From SIAJ01 sp036266155 (lineage in GTDB: Bacteria > Planctomycetota > Planctomycetia > Gemmatales > Gemmataceae), in assembly GCA_036266155.1 (NCBI GenBank), contig DATANR010000170.1, forward strand, positions 1-24,700: DNA of 24,700 nt, in the 5' to 3' direction. Shown here in pieces: positions 18,001 to 23,103 of the stretch (the first letter of the stretch is position 1; each line of letters starts with the position of its first letter). Position numbers and translations under genes: made by a program. Below the pieces are notes generated by a model that did no database searches, was not told the DNA's origin, and saw only the letters and a program-made list of their open reading frames with translations.

Positions 18001-19151
18001 ATTACCGCGACGCCCGATAGGTCGGCCTCGGTATAGTTGCCGAAGTCGGACCCGTTCAGCGTGCGGTAACCACCCGTACCGAACATCCCGTCCGGCGTTA
18101 GGTCGGGGTTTAGCCGGGCGACCGCGTTGAATCGGCTAATCTGCGCACCGGTGGAGGCATTCTGCACGTCCACCACGCCGGCCAGAACGATCGAGCCGTT
18201 CGGACCGATCGCCATGTCGTTCACAGTCGAGTAGACCCGCTCACCTTGTGCGGCCTGGTAAACGGTCACGTTCGCCGATCCGAGAACGGCGCCGCTCGGG
18301 CTGATCCGAGTGATCCGAAATTCCGGCGTCGCATACCAGAAGCCCGTGACCAGGATGTTGCCGTTGGTCTCAACCTTCACATCGTAAATGCTGTCGTAGC
18401 CTGCGTGCGGAATGACCAGCATGCCGTTGTTGGCGAATGTGTTGTCGATTGTCCCGTCGGAATTGAACCGCGCCACGGCCCAGTCGGTGACGCCATTGGT
18501 CGTCGAGTCGCCGGCGACGACTAGCTTGCCGTCGGCCTGGCGCGCGATCGCATAGGGGAGGCCCGGTTCGGTGGCGCCGGGGAAGGCGATGTAGCTCGTG
18601 ACAATGACGGAGCCGTCCGGGTTGAACAACTGGATCGCCCAGCCATTGAGCCCGTTAGCGCCCGCCGCTGCCGCGATCTTGCCATCCGGCATGACTGCCA
18701 CGGCACCGGGGTTCAAGGATGATCCGCGGTACAGGGCAGGCGTGTTGATGATGCCGCTGCCGCCAAACGACGCGTCGTAACCGACCGTCAGCGGCCCGGT
18801 CACCGCTGTCGCGGTCAACGTGACCGGCTGTGTGCCGTCGACGATGGTGTCGTCAACCGGACTGACGGTGAAGGTCGCCGTCGCCGACCCAGCCGGGATC
18901 GTGACGTTGGCCGGGGCCGCGGCCTCGGTCGTATCGCTGTTGGCGATGGCGACGGCCAATGGGTTGGACAGGTCGCCAGTGCGCGTCAGCGTGGCCGTCG
19001 TCGACGCGCCGTTCTCGACCAGGCTCGAATTCGCCAGGTCAAGCGTCAGCGTCGCGGGCTGCCTGCGGTCTTCCAACGTTTCGATCGCGAGCTTCCAACC
19101 GCGCGATCGGACCTTATGACGACGTGCCGAGAAGGACGGCCAGCGGCGCAT
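9090..19151 (-). CDS. Giant secreted repeat protein: Calx-beta, delta-60 propellers, tandem-95 units, RTX end
   Basis: The 3353-residue protein is probably exported and surface-attached or released. The N-terminus is basic and has LEDRR (26-30), a motif seen at the start of many planctomycete surface proteins. Order: Calx-beta 1 (about 34-118, last strand at 538-552); seven delta-60 units (119-536, 'DGK..vaG...aRfn.dGt.D.sF'); Calx-beta 2 (552-650) and 3 (652-745, last strand about 1150-1163); seven more delta-60 units (746-1149); 17 tandem-95/cadherin-like units (about 1163-3115) marked by VNDPP and tNEDT; RTX nonapeptides GGxGxD (about 3208-3281); and an ending DRFVGGAGTDWFWEPLSV. I see no cysteine. 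RTX repeats bind calcium and often mark type I secretion, but no such transporter is here. The ATG at 19149-19151 has GAGGAG 7 nt upstream. Adhesion or matrix roles are inference. Confidence 0.9.
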   Translation of the reverse strand: MRRWPSFSARRHKVRSRGWKLAIETLEDRRQPATLTLDLANSSLVENGASTTATLTRTGDLSNPLAVAIANSDTTEAAAPANVTIPAGSATATFTVSPVDDTIVDGTQPVTLTATAVTGPLTVGYDASFGGSGIINTPALYRGSSLNPGAVAVMPDGKIAAAAGANGLNGWAIQLFNPDGSVIVTSYIAFPGATEPGLPYAIARQADGKLVVAGDSTTNGVTDWAVARFNSDGTIDNTFANNGMLVIPHAGYDSIYDVKVETNGNILVTGFWYATPEFRITRISPSGAVLGSANVTVYQAAQGERVYSTVNDMAIGPNGSIVLAGVVDVQNASTGAQISRFNAVARLNPDLTPDGMFGTGGYRTLNGSDFGNYTEADLSGVAVMADGRVVVGGTVWRNANQSGGEFAAARFNTDGTLDSSFASDGTTTLSLAGGGIDDAKAYDLAVQSDGRVVLGGYAWRSQNGTNQALARFTAAGAADASFNGTGFYVAAEYPNLGSFEQIDAIDLQPDGNLVAIAGGQDGNYQLREWVARFIMATGESLTATANLAVADDDPSITLSVSPATVSETAGASAATGTVTRLNMSTSQPLVVTLTSNDTTEATVPATVTIPAGQASATFAIAAVDDTIPDGTQTVQLTASASGLTATANVNVTDNEPPGPALDVTLNRTSVLEQTGAGAVTGTVTRYGVSLTQALTVNLSSSDTTEATVPATVTIPAGQASATFAIATVDDTFTDGTQAVTITASATMPGMSGPISYDTSWGNSGWVSGVVRGQAAITPDGKMVVAGTVGTVGSNADFGIYRYNANGTPDTTFGPQSNGYVQLNPVGPSDQPAAVLVQPDGKIIVAGYGSSSSTQSGEMVIVRLRTNGTLDGSTFGVGGVVRLTFGSGVFTNLLDAAIQPDGKIVLSGNIGSSFAVVRLNADGTLDTTFDGDGWTTTALSSASGNFAYGVAVAPNGKIVAAGVTGQGSASTSRLAVVRYNTDGSRDTSFGSGGVRETDVLGTSYSEQATDVAVQSDGKVVVAATLGNTSNGSYDFAALRYNTDGTPDSGFGSSGLVTESAAASYGGMTRVIVQTDGRILVAGTAGQFSNSTIRGRFVRLNSAGVLENRADSAWTTSTTQSIAEDSVGNIYLAYNYGSSGSSGYVDRYKSAGSTISATAGMSVLDNEPFAAAADSYSATEETPLAVTAALGVRANDTVTAPINVPAEVVASPAHGTLNFSSDGSFTYTPSANFFGTDVFTYRLRDGIGVTNSATVTINVANVNDAPVAQNDSYTTAEDTTLTVSAVAGTTSLSMVSDAGDYIGGGLTYNLSPATGNFSASGSSTYLTINYQNPNNMSDYWTLQFRSPFDNVPLTPGTYLNAERAAFRTVGKPGLDVTGRGRGSNTLTGQFTILQIETGTNGAITKFAADFEQHSEGATPALRGSIRFNYTPGAGPGLLANDSDPDRDPLTVVLISGPSHGQLGLNPNGTFSYSPDLNYNGSDSFTYKASDGTLTSNTATVNITITAVNDPPVTVADSATTAEDTAGTFNVVANDTDVEGAALKPTIVSQPAHGSVSVNSSNQVVYTPAANFNGTDSFTYKATEIATGLSGNVATVTVTVTPVQDPPVAVNNSYTTDQGITLTVGTPGVLYNDSDPDGDSLTAVLVTGPGNGVLNLNSDGSFSYAPDPAFYGTDTFVYAADDGRGNQAQATVTLNVLRTNDPPVAVDDSATTNEDTQVAIDVLANDSDPNGDPLSAVLVTTPGNAGSVQYNPNDHKFYFTPATNWNGTVTFTYKAYDGRAYSNTATVTVTVLPVNDAPLAFNNAYDTSEDTPLSVGVQSGVLGNDYDPENDPMTAILITNPGHGTLDFHADGTFTYSPALNFNGTDTFTYRASDGQAQSAVATATITVAPVNDPPVGNPDALTTNEDTTLIILWSALTGNDTDPDGNAISVASFTQPQHGTLTAAQTFGGLTYVPAQNYNGPDSFTYKPTDGQLQGASTLVSITVNPVNDAPVGFGDTYTVTEDTQLSVPAAGVLANDTDVENDPITAVLVASPINGTLNFNTDGSFVYTPRANYSGTDRFTYKPSDGQAQGNTTTVSLNINAVNDASVAVDDAYTATEDTTLTVVAGGSVLDQQSLGNGTLFSIGNSTRDWQQGVKAGAAGVLASVDLYVYSGTGAFDLYVNKGAPWQSDPADLVRRVTVTQSMINSWVTVDVSSANITLAAGEDFVIGARNGFGVDLNLLGTSDPNGSNYAGGRVYDNGSPYPVGASGSYDLRFRTRMRAPGGTLANDTDADGNALTAVLVSGPAHGSLTLGTDGGFTYTPVADYNGPDSFTYKANDGAADSNVATVSLNVTAVNDPPTLAAINDLTIAEDAGAQTVNLAGITAGPANESQTLSVTATSSNINIIPNPSVDYTSPNTTGTLSFTPVANANGTATITVTVSDGSLTTVRQFTVTVTPVNDPPTALDDSATTNEDTAVAVAVLGNDSDIDNDPLTVTSVTQGAHGSVTFTASGVTYTPATNYNGFDSFTYTISDGNGGSTTATVAITVNAVNDPPTAFNDSATTNEDTAVSVAVLTNDTDVENDPLTVVSVTQGAHGAVTFTASGVTYTPAANFNGSDSFTYTISDGNGGSATGTVATTVNAVNDPPSAVNDSATTNEDTPVNVAVLNNDSDVDNDPLTVTSVTQGAHGAVTFTASGVTYTPAANYNGSDSFTYTISDGQGGSATGTVAITVNAVNDPPTAINDSATTNEDTAVNVAVLANDTDVENDPLTVTGVSQPGHGTATFTSSGVTYTPAANYFGSDSFTYSISDGHGGSATGTVNVTVNSVNDPPTLAALNNLTILEDAGNQTVNLSGISAGPNESQSLTVTATSSITNLIPNPTVSYTSPNATGSLTFAPLANANGTATITVTVSDGSLTAVRQFTVTVTPVNDAPTTTGLAPVTLLEDAAQTSVVLTNSFADIEDGPNGLTYSVIGNTNAALFSSVTVVGGTLKLTPAANANGSATLTIRATDTGGLSVQTTLAVTVTPVNDAPSFTAGANQTVAAGSGTTTVNGWATNISRGPSDEVSQGLSFVVTTTNANLFVDPPAIDAATGTLKFIPEASATGTATVTVYLHDTGGTANGGVDNSTTRTFTITVNSNGLPTTVGVRMVGSELVVTGANAADTVNVSTQGNKIKVVATLNGSNFNQTFNNVTRVRVDSKGGDDSITFSSDLPVPTWTDAGAGNDTVTGSGQVDEIYLGDGDDSADGGAGNDFIAGGAGEDIIQGGAGVDVLYGGDGDDFVIGGTGADSLFGQAGNDIVVGGSAAVRNTGSDSLRKVLTDWNPASTVVGGYTDLRNRLLITDDGTADRFVGGAGTDWFWEPLSVPIDDLEAGEQRN
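9310..9530 (-). repeat. RTX calcium-binding nonapeptide block
   Basis: This part of the giant gene encodes about seven GGxGxDxux-type nonapeptides, such as GGAGNDFIA, GGAGEDIIQ, GGAGVDVLY, GGDGDDFVI and GGTGADSLF (about residues 3208-3281). These form a parallel beta-roll when calcium is bound. They lie close to the C-terminus, where RTX proteins keep them near their secretion signal. Confidence 0.9.
10423..10728 (-). repeat. Tandem-95 unit 15, diverged copy of unit 10
   Basis: This 306-bp unit (102 codons) contains LTILEDAGNQTVNLSGISAG and ends VSDGSLTAVRQFTVTVTPVND. It is closely matched by a 309-bp unit at 11833-12141 with ITAGPANESQ in place of ISAGPNESQ. The pair flanks the 276-bp array on both sides. 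Confidence 0.75.
10729..11832 (-). repeat. Four exact-length 276-bp tandem units within the giant gene
   Basis: The marker GGCGGR-TCGTTGAC (the antisense of VNDPP) recurs at 10729, 11005, 11281, 11557 and again at 11833, each step exactly 276 bp (92 codons). The four encoded units share SATTNEDT, NDPLTV, QGAHG, FTASGVTYTPA, NGSDSFTYTISDG and GGSATGTVAITVNAVNDPP with few changes. This is the most homogeneous part of the gene and looks like recent duplication. Confidence 0.9.
11833..12141 (-). repeat. Tandem-95 unit 10, partner of the unit at 10423-10728
   Basis: This 309-bp unit (103 codons) contains LTIAEDAGAQTVNLAGITAG and the ending VSDGSLTTVRQFTVTVTPVND. It matches unit 15 closely at the protein level, apart from one extra codon and scattered substitutions. 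Confidence 0.75.
12370..12845 (-). other. Beta-rich domain inserted in tandem-95 unit 9 of the giant protein
   Basis: About 155 residues (roughly 2103-2261) stand between TEDTTLTV and TLANDTDADGNALTAVL, which are contiguous in ordinary units. The insert contains WQQGVKAGAAGVLASVDLYVYSG, FDLYVNKG, SWVTVDVSSANITLAAGEDFVIG and YDLRFRTRM. This is the pattern of a jelly-roll domain common in extracellular bacterial proteins (a 'fTa...g.l..idly' start and 'DL.FRt' end). Its function is unknown. Confidence 0.7.
14865..15300 (-). other. Beta-rich domain inserted in tandem-95 unit 2 of the giant protein
   Basis: About 145 residues (roughly 1284-1429) separate AEDTTLTVSA from PGLLANDSDPDRDPLTV. The insert contains SDAGDYIGGG, WTLQFRSPFDNVPLTPGTY, GLDVTGRGRG and FAADFEQHSEGATPALRG. 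It resembles a beta-sandwich domain I associate with other bacterial secreted proteins, marked by 'SDpGDYIG' and 'FEQHcEG..PAL.G'. Function unknown. The insertion point matches that of the domain at 12370-12845. Confidence 0.7.
15705..16916 (-). repeat. Second block of seven delta-60 repeats (predicted beta-propeller)
   Basis: Seven units of about 55 residues (746-1149) carry the delta-60 signature, for example QPDGKIIVAGYGSS, QPDGKIVLSGNIGSSFAVVR, APNGKIVAAGVTG, QSDGKVVVAATLG and QTDGRILVAGTAG, usually followed by 'R(Y/L)N.DGt.D.sFg..G'. The last unit is degenerate (VGNIYLAYNYGSSG). Seven units fit one closed seven-bladed propeller. Confidence 0.85.
17544..18797 (-). repeat. First block of seven delta-60 repeats (predicted beta-propeller)
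   Basis: Seven units (residues about 119-536) include MPDGKIAAAAGANG, QADGKLVVAGDSTT, ETNGNILVTGFW, GPNGSIVLAGVV, MADGRVVVGGTVW, QSDGRVVLGGYAW and QPDGNLVAIAGGQ. Entry (VGYDASFGGSGI) resembles entry to the second block (ISYDTSWGNSGW), suggesting that the two blocks came from one ancestral cassette. Confidence 0.85.
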
Positions 19152-19292
19152 GCGAACACTCCTCGAGGGTCAGGAGGGGAGAGTCGGTGCCAGACGATGG
19201 TCATTCGACTACCGGTGCGGGCGCATCGGGCAGAGGCGAAATCAGCGACGGTCGAACGGCCGTCCGCACGAACCGCGGCAAGTTTGGTAATG

Positions 19293-19321
19293 AGCATAAC
19301 CGGTGTGTCGGCGACGGGCAA
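19293..19321 (-). promoter_or_regulatory. Candidate sigma-70-like promoter for the giant gene
   Basis: Read on the minus strand, TTGCCC (19316-19321) and TATGCT (19293-19298) are separated by exactly 17 nt. They lie about 140 nt before the start codon of the giant gene. The -35 box matches 4 of 6 consensus bases and the -10 box 4 of 6. In GC-rich DNA this could arise by chance, and the leader would be long. Confidence 0.3.
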
Positions 19322-19470
19322 GCAGGACACACACAGATTTCATCTGGCGTCCAAACGCGCATTTCCATTCGGTTCCGCTACATCTCCACAACTAAAAGCA
19401 AGAGGCCGCCAAGAGCGATTTAGGTCTATGAATTTTGCCGGAACGCAAGTGCTGACGCGGGCAGGGATTC

Positions 19471-19516
19471 GAAAGAAACAGCTCGGCCGGGGGAACGTAT
19501 TTCCCCGACCGAGCTG
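19471..19516 (-). terminator. Rho-independent terminator after the exported oxidoreductase
   Basis: On the minus strand, an arm CAGCTCGGTCGGGGAA pairs with TCCCCCGGCCGAGCTG: 8 bp, one mismatch, then 6-7 bp around a short loop. The T-rich run TTTCTTTC (19478 to 19471) follows directly. It starts 22 nt after the stop codon at 19539-19541. This is the best terminator in the window. Confidence 0.8.
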
Positions 19517-19538
19517 CCGTTATAAACCGGACATCCGT

Positions 19539-21119
19539 CTATGCTTCCGCCGGGTCCTTGCCGTCGACCCACGGACCGCCGAGCTTGAGATACTCCTGCT
19601 GGTCCTTGTTCGGCTGGAGCAGGCTTCCCTTGTCGCCGCCGGTCCAGCCCATGATGTGGTTGGGCCTACCACGTTCCTTGGAGCGACGCTCCCACGCGGC
19701 CGCCCAGGACGCGTCGGCCTCGACCGGCTTGCGGGCTTCCTTATCCCAGAACAACGCCTTGCCGAAACGATAACTTTGCACACCCATGTTCACAGTGCTG
19801 AACGCGGCGGCGCCGAGTTCCGGCGTGCTGAAAGTGTCTTGATCGCCCGTCGCTACGTGAGCGAGGAAATTCTCCCAAAGCCGGTAGGTTTCCGGATCGC
19901 CAAATCCTTCGACAGGCTTTAACCCGCCGAAGACAATCTCACCGTCGTTGGCAAGTGCCCCGGATGGGCCGCGCGGGCCGGATTCGATTTTTTGCGGGAC
20001 GATCTTGTAGCCAAATTCGCGGGGCGACTTGGCGTCCTTTGGATCGTGAGGATACTTGTCGAACACGAGCGTGGCTGTGTGACCGCGGATGCATTCCTCG
20101 ATGCGGTGGTCGTTGCACATCGTTGACGACACCAGGAACTGGCAGCCTTCGTCGTAGTCCGCCACGACCGTGGCGACATCCGGGACATCGCGGGTATCGT
20201 ACTCCATGTAGATGCCGCCGGCCCCAACGACGCGCCGCGGAAAGCGCACGCCCATGGCCGCGATCAAGTGCGTCGTCTGGTGCACGAAGAGGTCGGTGAA
20301 CATGCCGCCGCCGAATGGCCAGTAGCAGCGCCACTGGGCGAACACGGCACGATCGAACGGCATGTCCTTTGGCAGTGGCCCGAGCTTTTCACCATTCACG
20401 TCGAACTTGTAGCCGAGGAACATCTCCCAGTCGACCGTCTTGGGATTCATGTCCTTGGTAATCGTGTAGTAGCGCCACTGGCCGACGTCCGAGTTGCGGA
20501 AGTAGCTCGTCTGGCCCATCAGCACTTTGCCGATGTTGCCGGCACGAATGTACTCGTGAGCCAGCCGCCAGGTCGGGTCGGCCATCGATTGCACGCCGAC
20601 CGTCATCACCTTCTTGGTCTTCTTCCACGTATCAACGACGGCGATCGCTTCGGCGATCGTTCGCGTCATCGGTTTTTCGCAGTAGACCGCCTTGCCGGCC
20701 ATCATCGCATCGATCGTGATGCGGGCATGCCAGTGGTCCGGCGTGGCAACGACGACAATGTCAACGTCCTTCTGGTCGAGGACGCGGTGATAATCCTTGG
20801 AGACGTGATCCTTGTCGTCGGCATTGATGCCGCAACGTTTGGCAGTCGGATAGAGGCCCTGGCCTTTGCCTTTGCCCTTAGTTGGATCGCCATCCCAGAC
20901 GTCGCAAGCGGCGACGGGAACAACGCCCTTGCCCTCCTCGCGCATCTTGAGGATCACGTCGACGTGTTGCTGACACCGTCCGCCGACGCCGACGAAGCCG
21001 ACACGCAGATTCTCGTTGGCGCCGTAGACGCGGTCATAGCTGGCGGCCGTGAAAGCCATCGCGGCCCCGGCGGCAACACCGGTCTTGATCGCATCGCGGC
21101 GATCGATTGGTTCGGACAT
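19539..21119 (-). CDS. Exported Gfo/Idh/MocA family oxidoreductase with twin-arginine signal
   Basis: The 526-residue protein starts MSEPIDRRDAIKTGVAAGAAMAFTAA in outline, a Tat-type signal with RR at 7-8 and a short hydrophobic stretch. NAD(P)-dependent Gfo/Idh proteins in planctomycetes often have this, and export with bound cofactor would explain it. The Rossmann motif is VGFVGVGGRC (40-49); the catalytic lysine is in YCEKPMTRT (E148-K149-P150), after ATPDHWHA. The substrate domain has WPFGGGMFTDLFVHQTTHLIAAMG with D276, H280 and H284 as candidate catalytic residues. The C-terminal GFGDPETYRLWENFLAHVATGD is a family ending. Likely role: periplasmic oxidation or redox-assisted cleavage of glycans; substrate unknown. 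GGAG lies 10 nt before the ATG. It lies downstream of the hydrolase on the same strand, with a palindrome between them. Confidence 0.88.
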   Translation of the reverse strand: MSEPIDRRDAIKTGVAAGAAMAFTAASYDRVYGANENLRVGFVGVGGRCQQHVDVILKMREEGKGVVPVAACDVWDGDPTKGKGKGQGLYPTAKRCGINADDKDHVSKDYHRVLDQKDVDIVVVATPDHWHARITIDAMMAGKAVYCEKPMTRTIAEAIAVVDTWKKTKKVMTVGVQSMADPTWRLAHEYIRAGNIGKVLMGQTSYFRNSDVGQWRYYTITKDMNPKTVDWEMFLGYKFDVNGEKLGPLPKDMPFDRAVFAQWRCYWPFGGGMFTDLFVHQTTHLIAAMGVRFPRRVVGAGGIYMEYDTRDVPDVATVVADYDEGCQFLVSSTMCNDHRIEECIRGHTATLVFDKYPHDPKDAKSPREFGYKIVPQKIESGPRGPSGALANDGEIVFGGLKPVEGFGDPETYRLWENFLAHVATGDQDTFSTPELGAAAFSTVNMGVQSYRFGKALFWDKEARKPVEADASWAAAWERRSKERGRPNHIMGWTGGDKGSLLQPNKDQQEYLKLGGPWVDGKDPAEA

Positions 21120-21161
21120 GGAGAGGTACTCCGTGATGGGCGGTTATTGGTTGTGGAAATA

Positions 21162-21196
21162 GTTTAGCGGGCGTCCCGTCGGGACGCCCGCTAAAC
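21162..21196. terminator. Perfect 16-bp palindrome between hydrolase and oxidoreductase genes
   Basis: GTTTAGCGGGCGTCCC (21162-21177) is the exact reverse complement of GGGACGCCCGCTAAAC (21181-21196), with a 3-nt loop GTC. It starts 2 nt after the stop codon of the hydrolase (minus strand), within a 79-bp gap before the oxidoreductase start. On the minus strand it is followed by TATTTCC, a weak T-rich tail. It could be a terminator or attenuating processing site, or a member of a dispersed palindromic repeat family. Confidence 0.65.
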
Positions 21197-21198
21197 GA

Positions 21199-21930
21199 CT
21201 ACTTCTTGCTCTGCTTCAGCAACCACTCGTACAGTTCGTCCGTCGCGTACGCCTTGTCCCACGAATTGTGTCCGACCTTTGGGTATTCGGTGTACTTGGG
21301 GTCGCCGCCCGCTTTCTTGATCGCCTCGATCATGTCGCGGCTACCAGAGACGTTGACCGACCCGTCCGCGTCGCCGTGGAACGCCCAGCACGGCAGGTCC
21401 TTGATCTTCTCTGCTTGCTTGGGATCGCCGCGCCCGCAGATCGGCACGATCGCGGCCCAACGGTCCGGCGTGGCGACCGCGTGGCTCCAGGTGCCCATGC
21501 CGCCCATCGAGAGGCCGGTCAGATAGACACGCTTCTTGTCGACGCTGTACTCCTTCTCCACGTCATCCAGGATCGCGAGCGCCAGCTTGCCGCCTTCGCT
21601 GCCGGCGCCCCAGCCGAACTTCGGGGCTTGCGGAATGATCGTGATGAACGGGAACGATTTTTCACGCTTCTTGATCGCCGGCCCGATTCCGACGTTGACC
21701 GGCATGTTGCCTTGCTTGGCCCCGTCCTTCGCCTTCGTCTCGCCGGCGCCGTGCAGGAACAGGATCGTCGGTGTCGGCGTGCCCTTCTTGTAGTCGTGCG
21801 GCACGAAGAGCACGTACTTGGACTCGACGCCATCGGTCCCCTTGAACGTCTTGTCGATGAAACCGGTGTCGGCGGCCGCGGCCGTGCCCGCGAAAGCGAG
21901 AGCGACCGTAAGCAAAAACAGTTTGCGCAT
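21199..21930 (-). CDS. Secreted alpha/beta hydrolase (phospholipase/carboxylesterase, dienelactone hydrolase-like)
   Basis: The 243-residue protein has a clear Sec signal peptide (MRKLFLLTVALAFAGTAAAA, likely cleaved near residue 20). It is a single-domain alpha/beta hydrolase: oxyanion-loop strand TILFLHGAGE (about 55-64), nucleophile elbow GLSMGG with Ser141, candidate acid Asp189 in HGDADGSV, and His221 in KVGHNSWD. FITIIPQAPKFGWGAGSEGG fits the poly(hydroxyalkanoate) depolymerase-like/esterase D group found in planctomycetes. It should cleave ester bonds outside the cytoplasm, perhaps acyl groups on polysaccharides; the exact substrate is unknown. No Shine-Dalgarno precedes the ATG; the leader reads CCCATCACTCTCCT. 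It shares strand with the exported oxidoreductase but a palindrome separates them, so co-transcription is uncertain. It diverges from the transporter gene (108-bp gap). Confidence 0.85.
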   Translation of the reverse strand: MRKLFLLTVALAFAGTAAAADTGFIDKTFKGTDGVESKYVLFVPHDYKKGTPTPTILFLHGAGETKAKDGAKQGNMPVNVGIGPAIKKREKSFPFITIIPQAPKFGWGAGSEGGKLALAILDDVEKEYSVDKKRVYLTGLSMGGMGTWSHAVATPDRWAAIVPICGRGDPKQAEKIKDLPCWAFHGDADGSVNVSGSRDMIEAIKKAGGDPKYTEYPKVGHNSWDKAYATDELYEWLLKQSKK

Positions 21931-22038
21931 AGGAGAGTGATGGGTTAGGGTGATCGGGTGGGGACAAACTATCAGAACGGACGGCCGCGAGCCACGGTTT
22001 ATTCGCGTCGGTAGATTCCGCGCAGCGAACTCGATACG

Positions 22039-23103
22039 ATGCCCGCGATGGCCGACGCGCCGCCCGATGATGTCACTGCCGAAGCGCCCTCGCTGGCGAC
22101 CACCGCCCGCTGGATGGTCATCCTCGTCGGCACGCTCTACTTACTCCGTGAACTCGGGCCCATTCTGAAGCCGTTGTTCCTGGCCGTCCTGGTCGGGTAT
22201 ATCGTTCTGCCCGTTCACCTGACGGTCAAAAAATGGGTGCCCGGCCGGCTCTCGTTGGCGGCATCCGGCGTGTTGTCGTTGATGCTAATTCTGTTGGTGA
22301 CCATCGGCCTGCAGACCACCGTGCGCATCCTCGTCGACGAGATGCCCGAACTAAACTCGGAGGCCCTCCGCCTTCGTCAGGATGCCGAGACATACGCACA
22401 AGAACACTATCCGCAAACGAGCGAATCGTTCAGCCACGTGGTCTTTGGGGAGGGTGAGTCGCCGGTCCGCGAATTCTCGAACAAGCTTGTCAACATGGCG
22501 GCCGACACTTTGTCCACCGCGGCCGTTGTCGGGCTGTATCTAGTCTTTTTGCTATTGGAGGCCGGCCGTTTTCCCGATCGATTGCGACGTGCGTTCTCGG
22601 AGCAACGGGCCGAACGGATCATGTTGACGATCGACGGCGTCAATCGCGGCATCGCCGGCTACTTGGGGGCCAAGGTCAAGGCGAGCGTCGTCTTGGCTGT
22701 TCCCGTCTTCGTTGTCTTGTTCGTGTTCAGCACGCCGCTGGCAATTCTGTGGGCGGTCGTCACGTTTTTTTGCAATTTCATCCCTTATCTGGGATCGCTC
22801 GTCGGTTTTGGTTTGCCGACCCTGTTCGTCCTCGTCAAGTTTGGCTTCGGATGGGAATGGATCACGATCGCCATCTTGCTGCTTGTGATCCACACGGCAT
22901 CAGCCTCAATCATTGAGCCGCGGATCATTGGCAAGGCCGTTGGCCTGAGCCCCGTCGTGATCCTGTTCGCGCTCGCTTTCTGGGGCTACTGCTGGGGCCT
23001 GACCGGCATGTTGCTCGCGGTGCCGCTGACCGTGATGCTCAAGATCGGCGCCGAGCATTTGGACGCAACCCGGCCGATCGCCAAGCTCGTTTGCGACGAA
23101 TAG
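22039..23103 (+). CDS. AI-2E family transporter (UPF0118) membrane protein
   Basis: The 354-residue protein matches the AI-2E/TqsA/PerM family in length and layout. An N-terminal helix pair (about 23-65, with PLFLAVLVGYIVLPVH) is followed by a third hydrophobic helix (LSLAASGVLSLMLILLVTIG). Next comes an extended amphipathic soluble segment (about 98-150), then a helix with VVGLYLVFLLLEAGRF and later helices carrying VTFFCNFIPYLGSLVGFGLP, SIIEPRIIGKAVGLSPVVILFALAFWG and LLAVPLTVMLKIG, which are the family's signature stretches. Members export or exchange small solutes; some act as sodium/proton antiporters and one exports autoinducer-2, but substrate cannot be told from sequence. The start may be ATG 22039 or ATG 22048; neither has a strong Shine-Dalgarno. 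Confidence 0.9.
   Translation: MPAMADAPPDDVTAEAPSLATTARWMVILVGTLYLLRELGPILKPLFLAVLVGYIVLPVHLTVKKWVPGRLSLAASGVLSLMLILLVTIGLQTTVRILVDEMPELNSEALRLRQDAETYAQEHYPQTSESFSHVVFGEGESPVREFSNKLVNMAADTLSTAAVVGLYLVFLLLEAGRFPDRLRRAFSEQRAERIMLTIDGVNRGIAGYLGAKVKASVVLAVPVFVVLFVFSTPLAILWAVVTFFCNFIPYLGSLVGFGLPTLFVLVKFGFGWEWITIAILLLVIHTASASIIEPRIIGKAVGLSPVVILFALAFWGYCWGLTGMLLAVPLTVMLKIGAEHLDATRPIAKLVCDE

Larger units (their letters stand above)
19152..19538. other. 387-bp intergenic region upstream of the giant gene
   Basis: This stretch has no convincing gene; frames that cross it overlap real genes in other frames and lack recognisable domains. It holds a terminator hairpin for the exported oxidoreductase (19471-19516), a candidate sigma-70-like promoter for the giant gene (19293-19321) and the giant gene's Shine-Dalgarno GAGGAG just upstream of 19151. 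Confidence 0.7.

Noticed and set aside
19116..19922. A 268-codon plus-strand frame crossing the region upstream of the giant gene
   Set aside because: It overlaps the ends of two well-supported minus-strand genes and runs through a terminator hairpin; no recognisable domain.
20268..21167. A 299-codon plus-strand frame opposite the exported oxidoreductase
   Set aside because: It is the antisense shadow of a gene with clear Gfo/Idh motifs.
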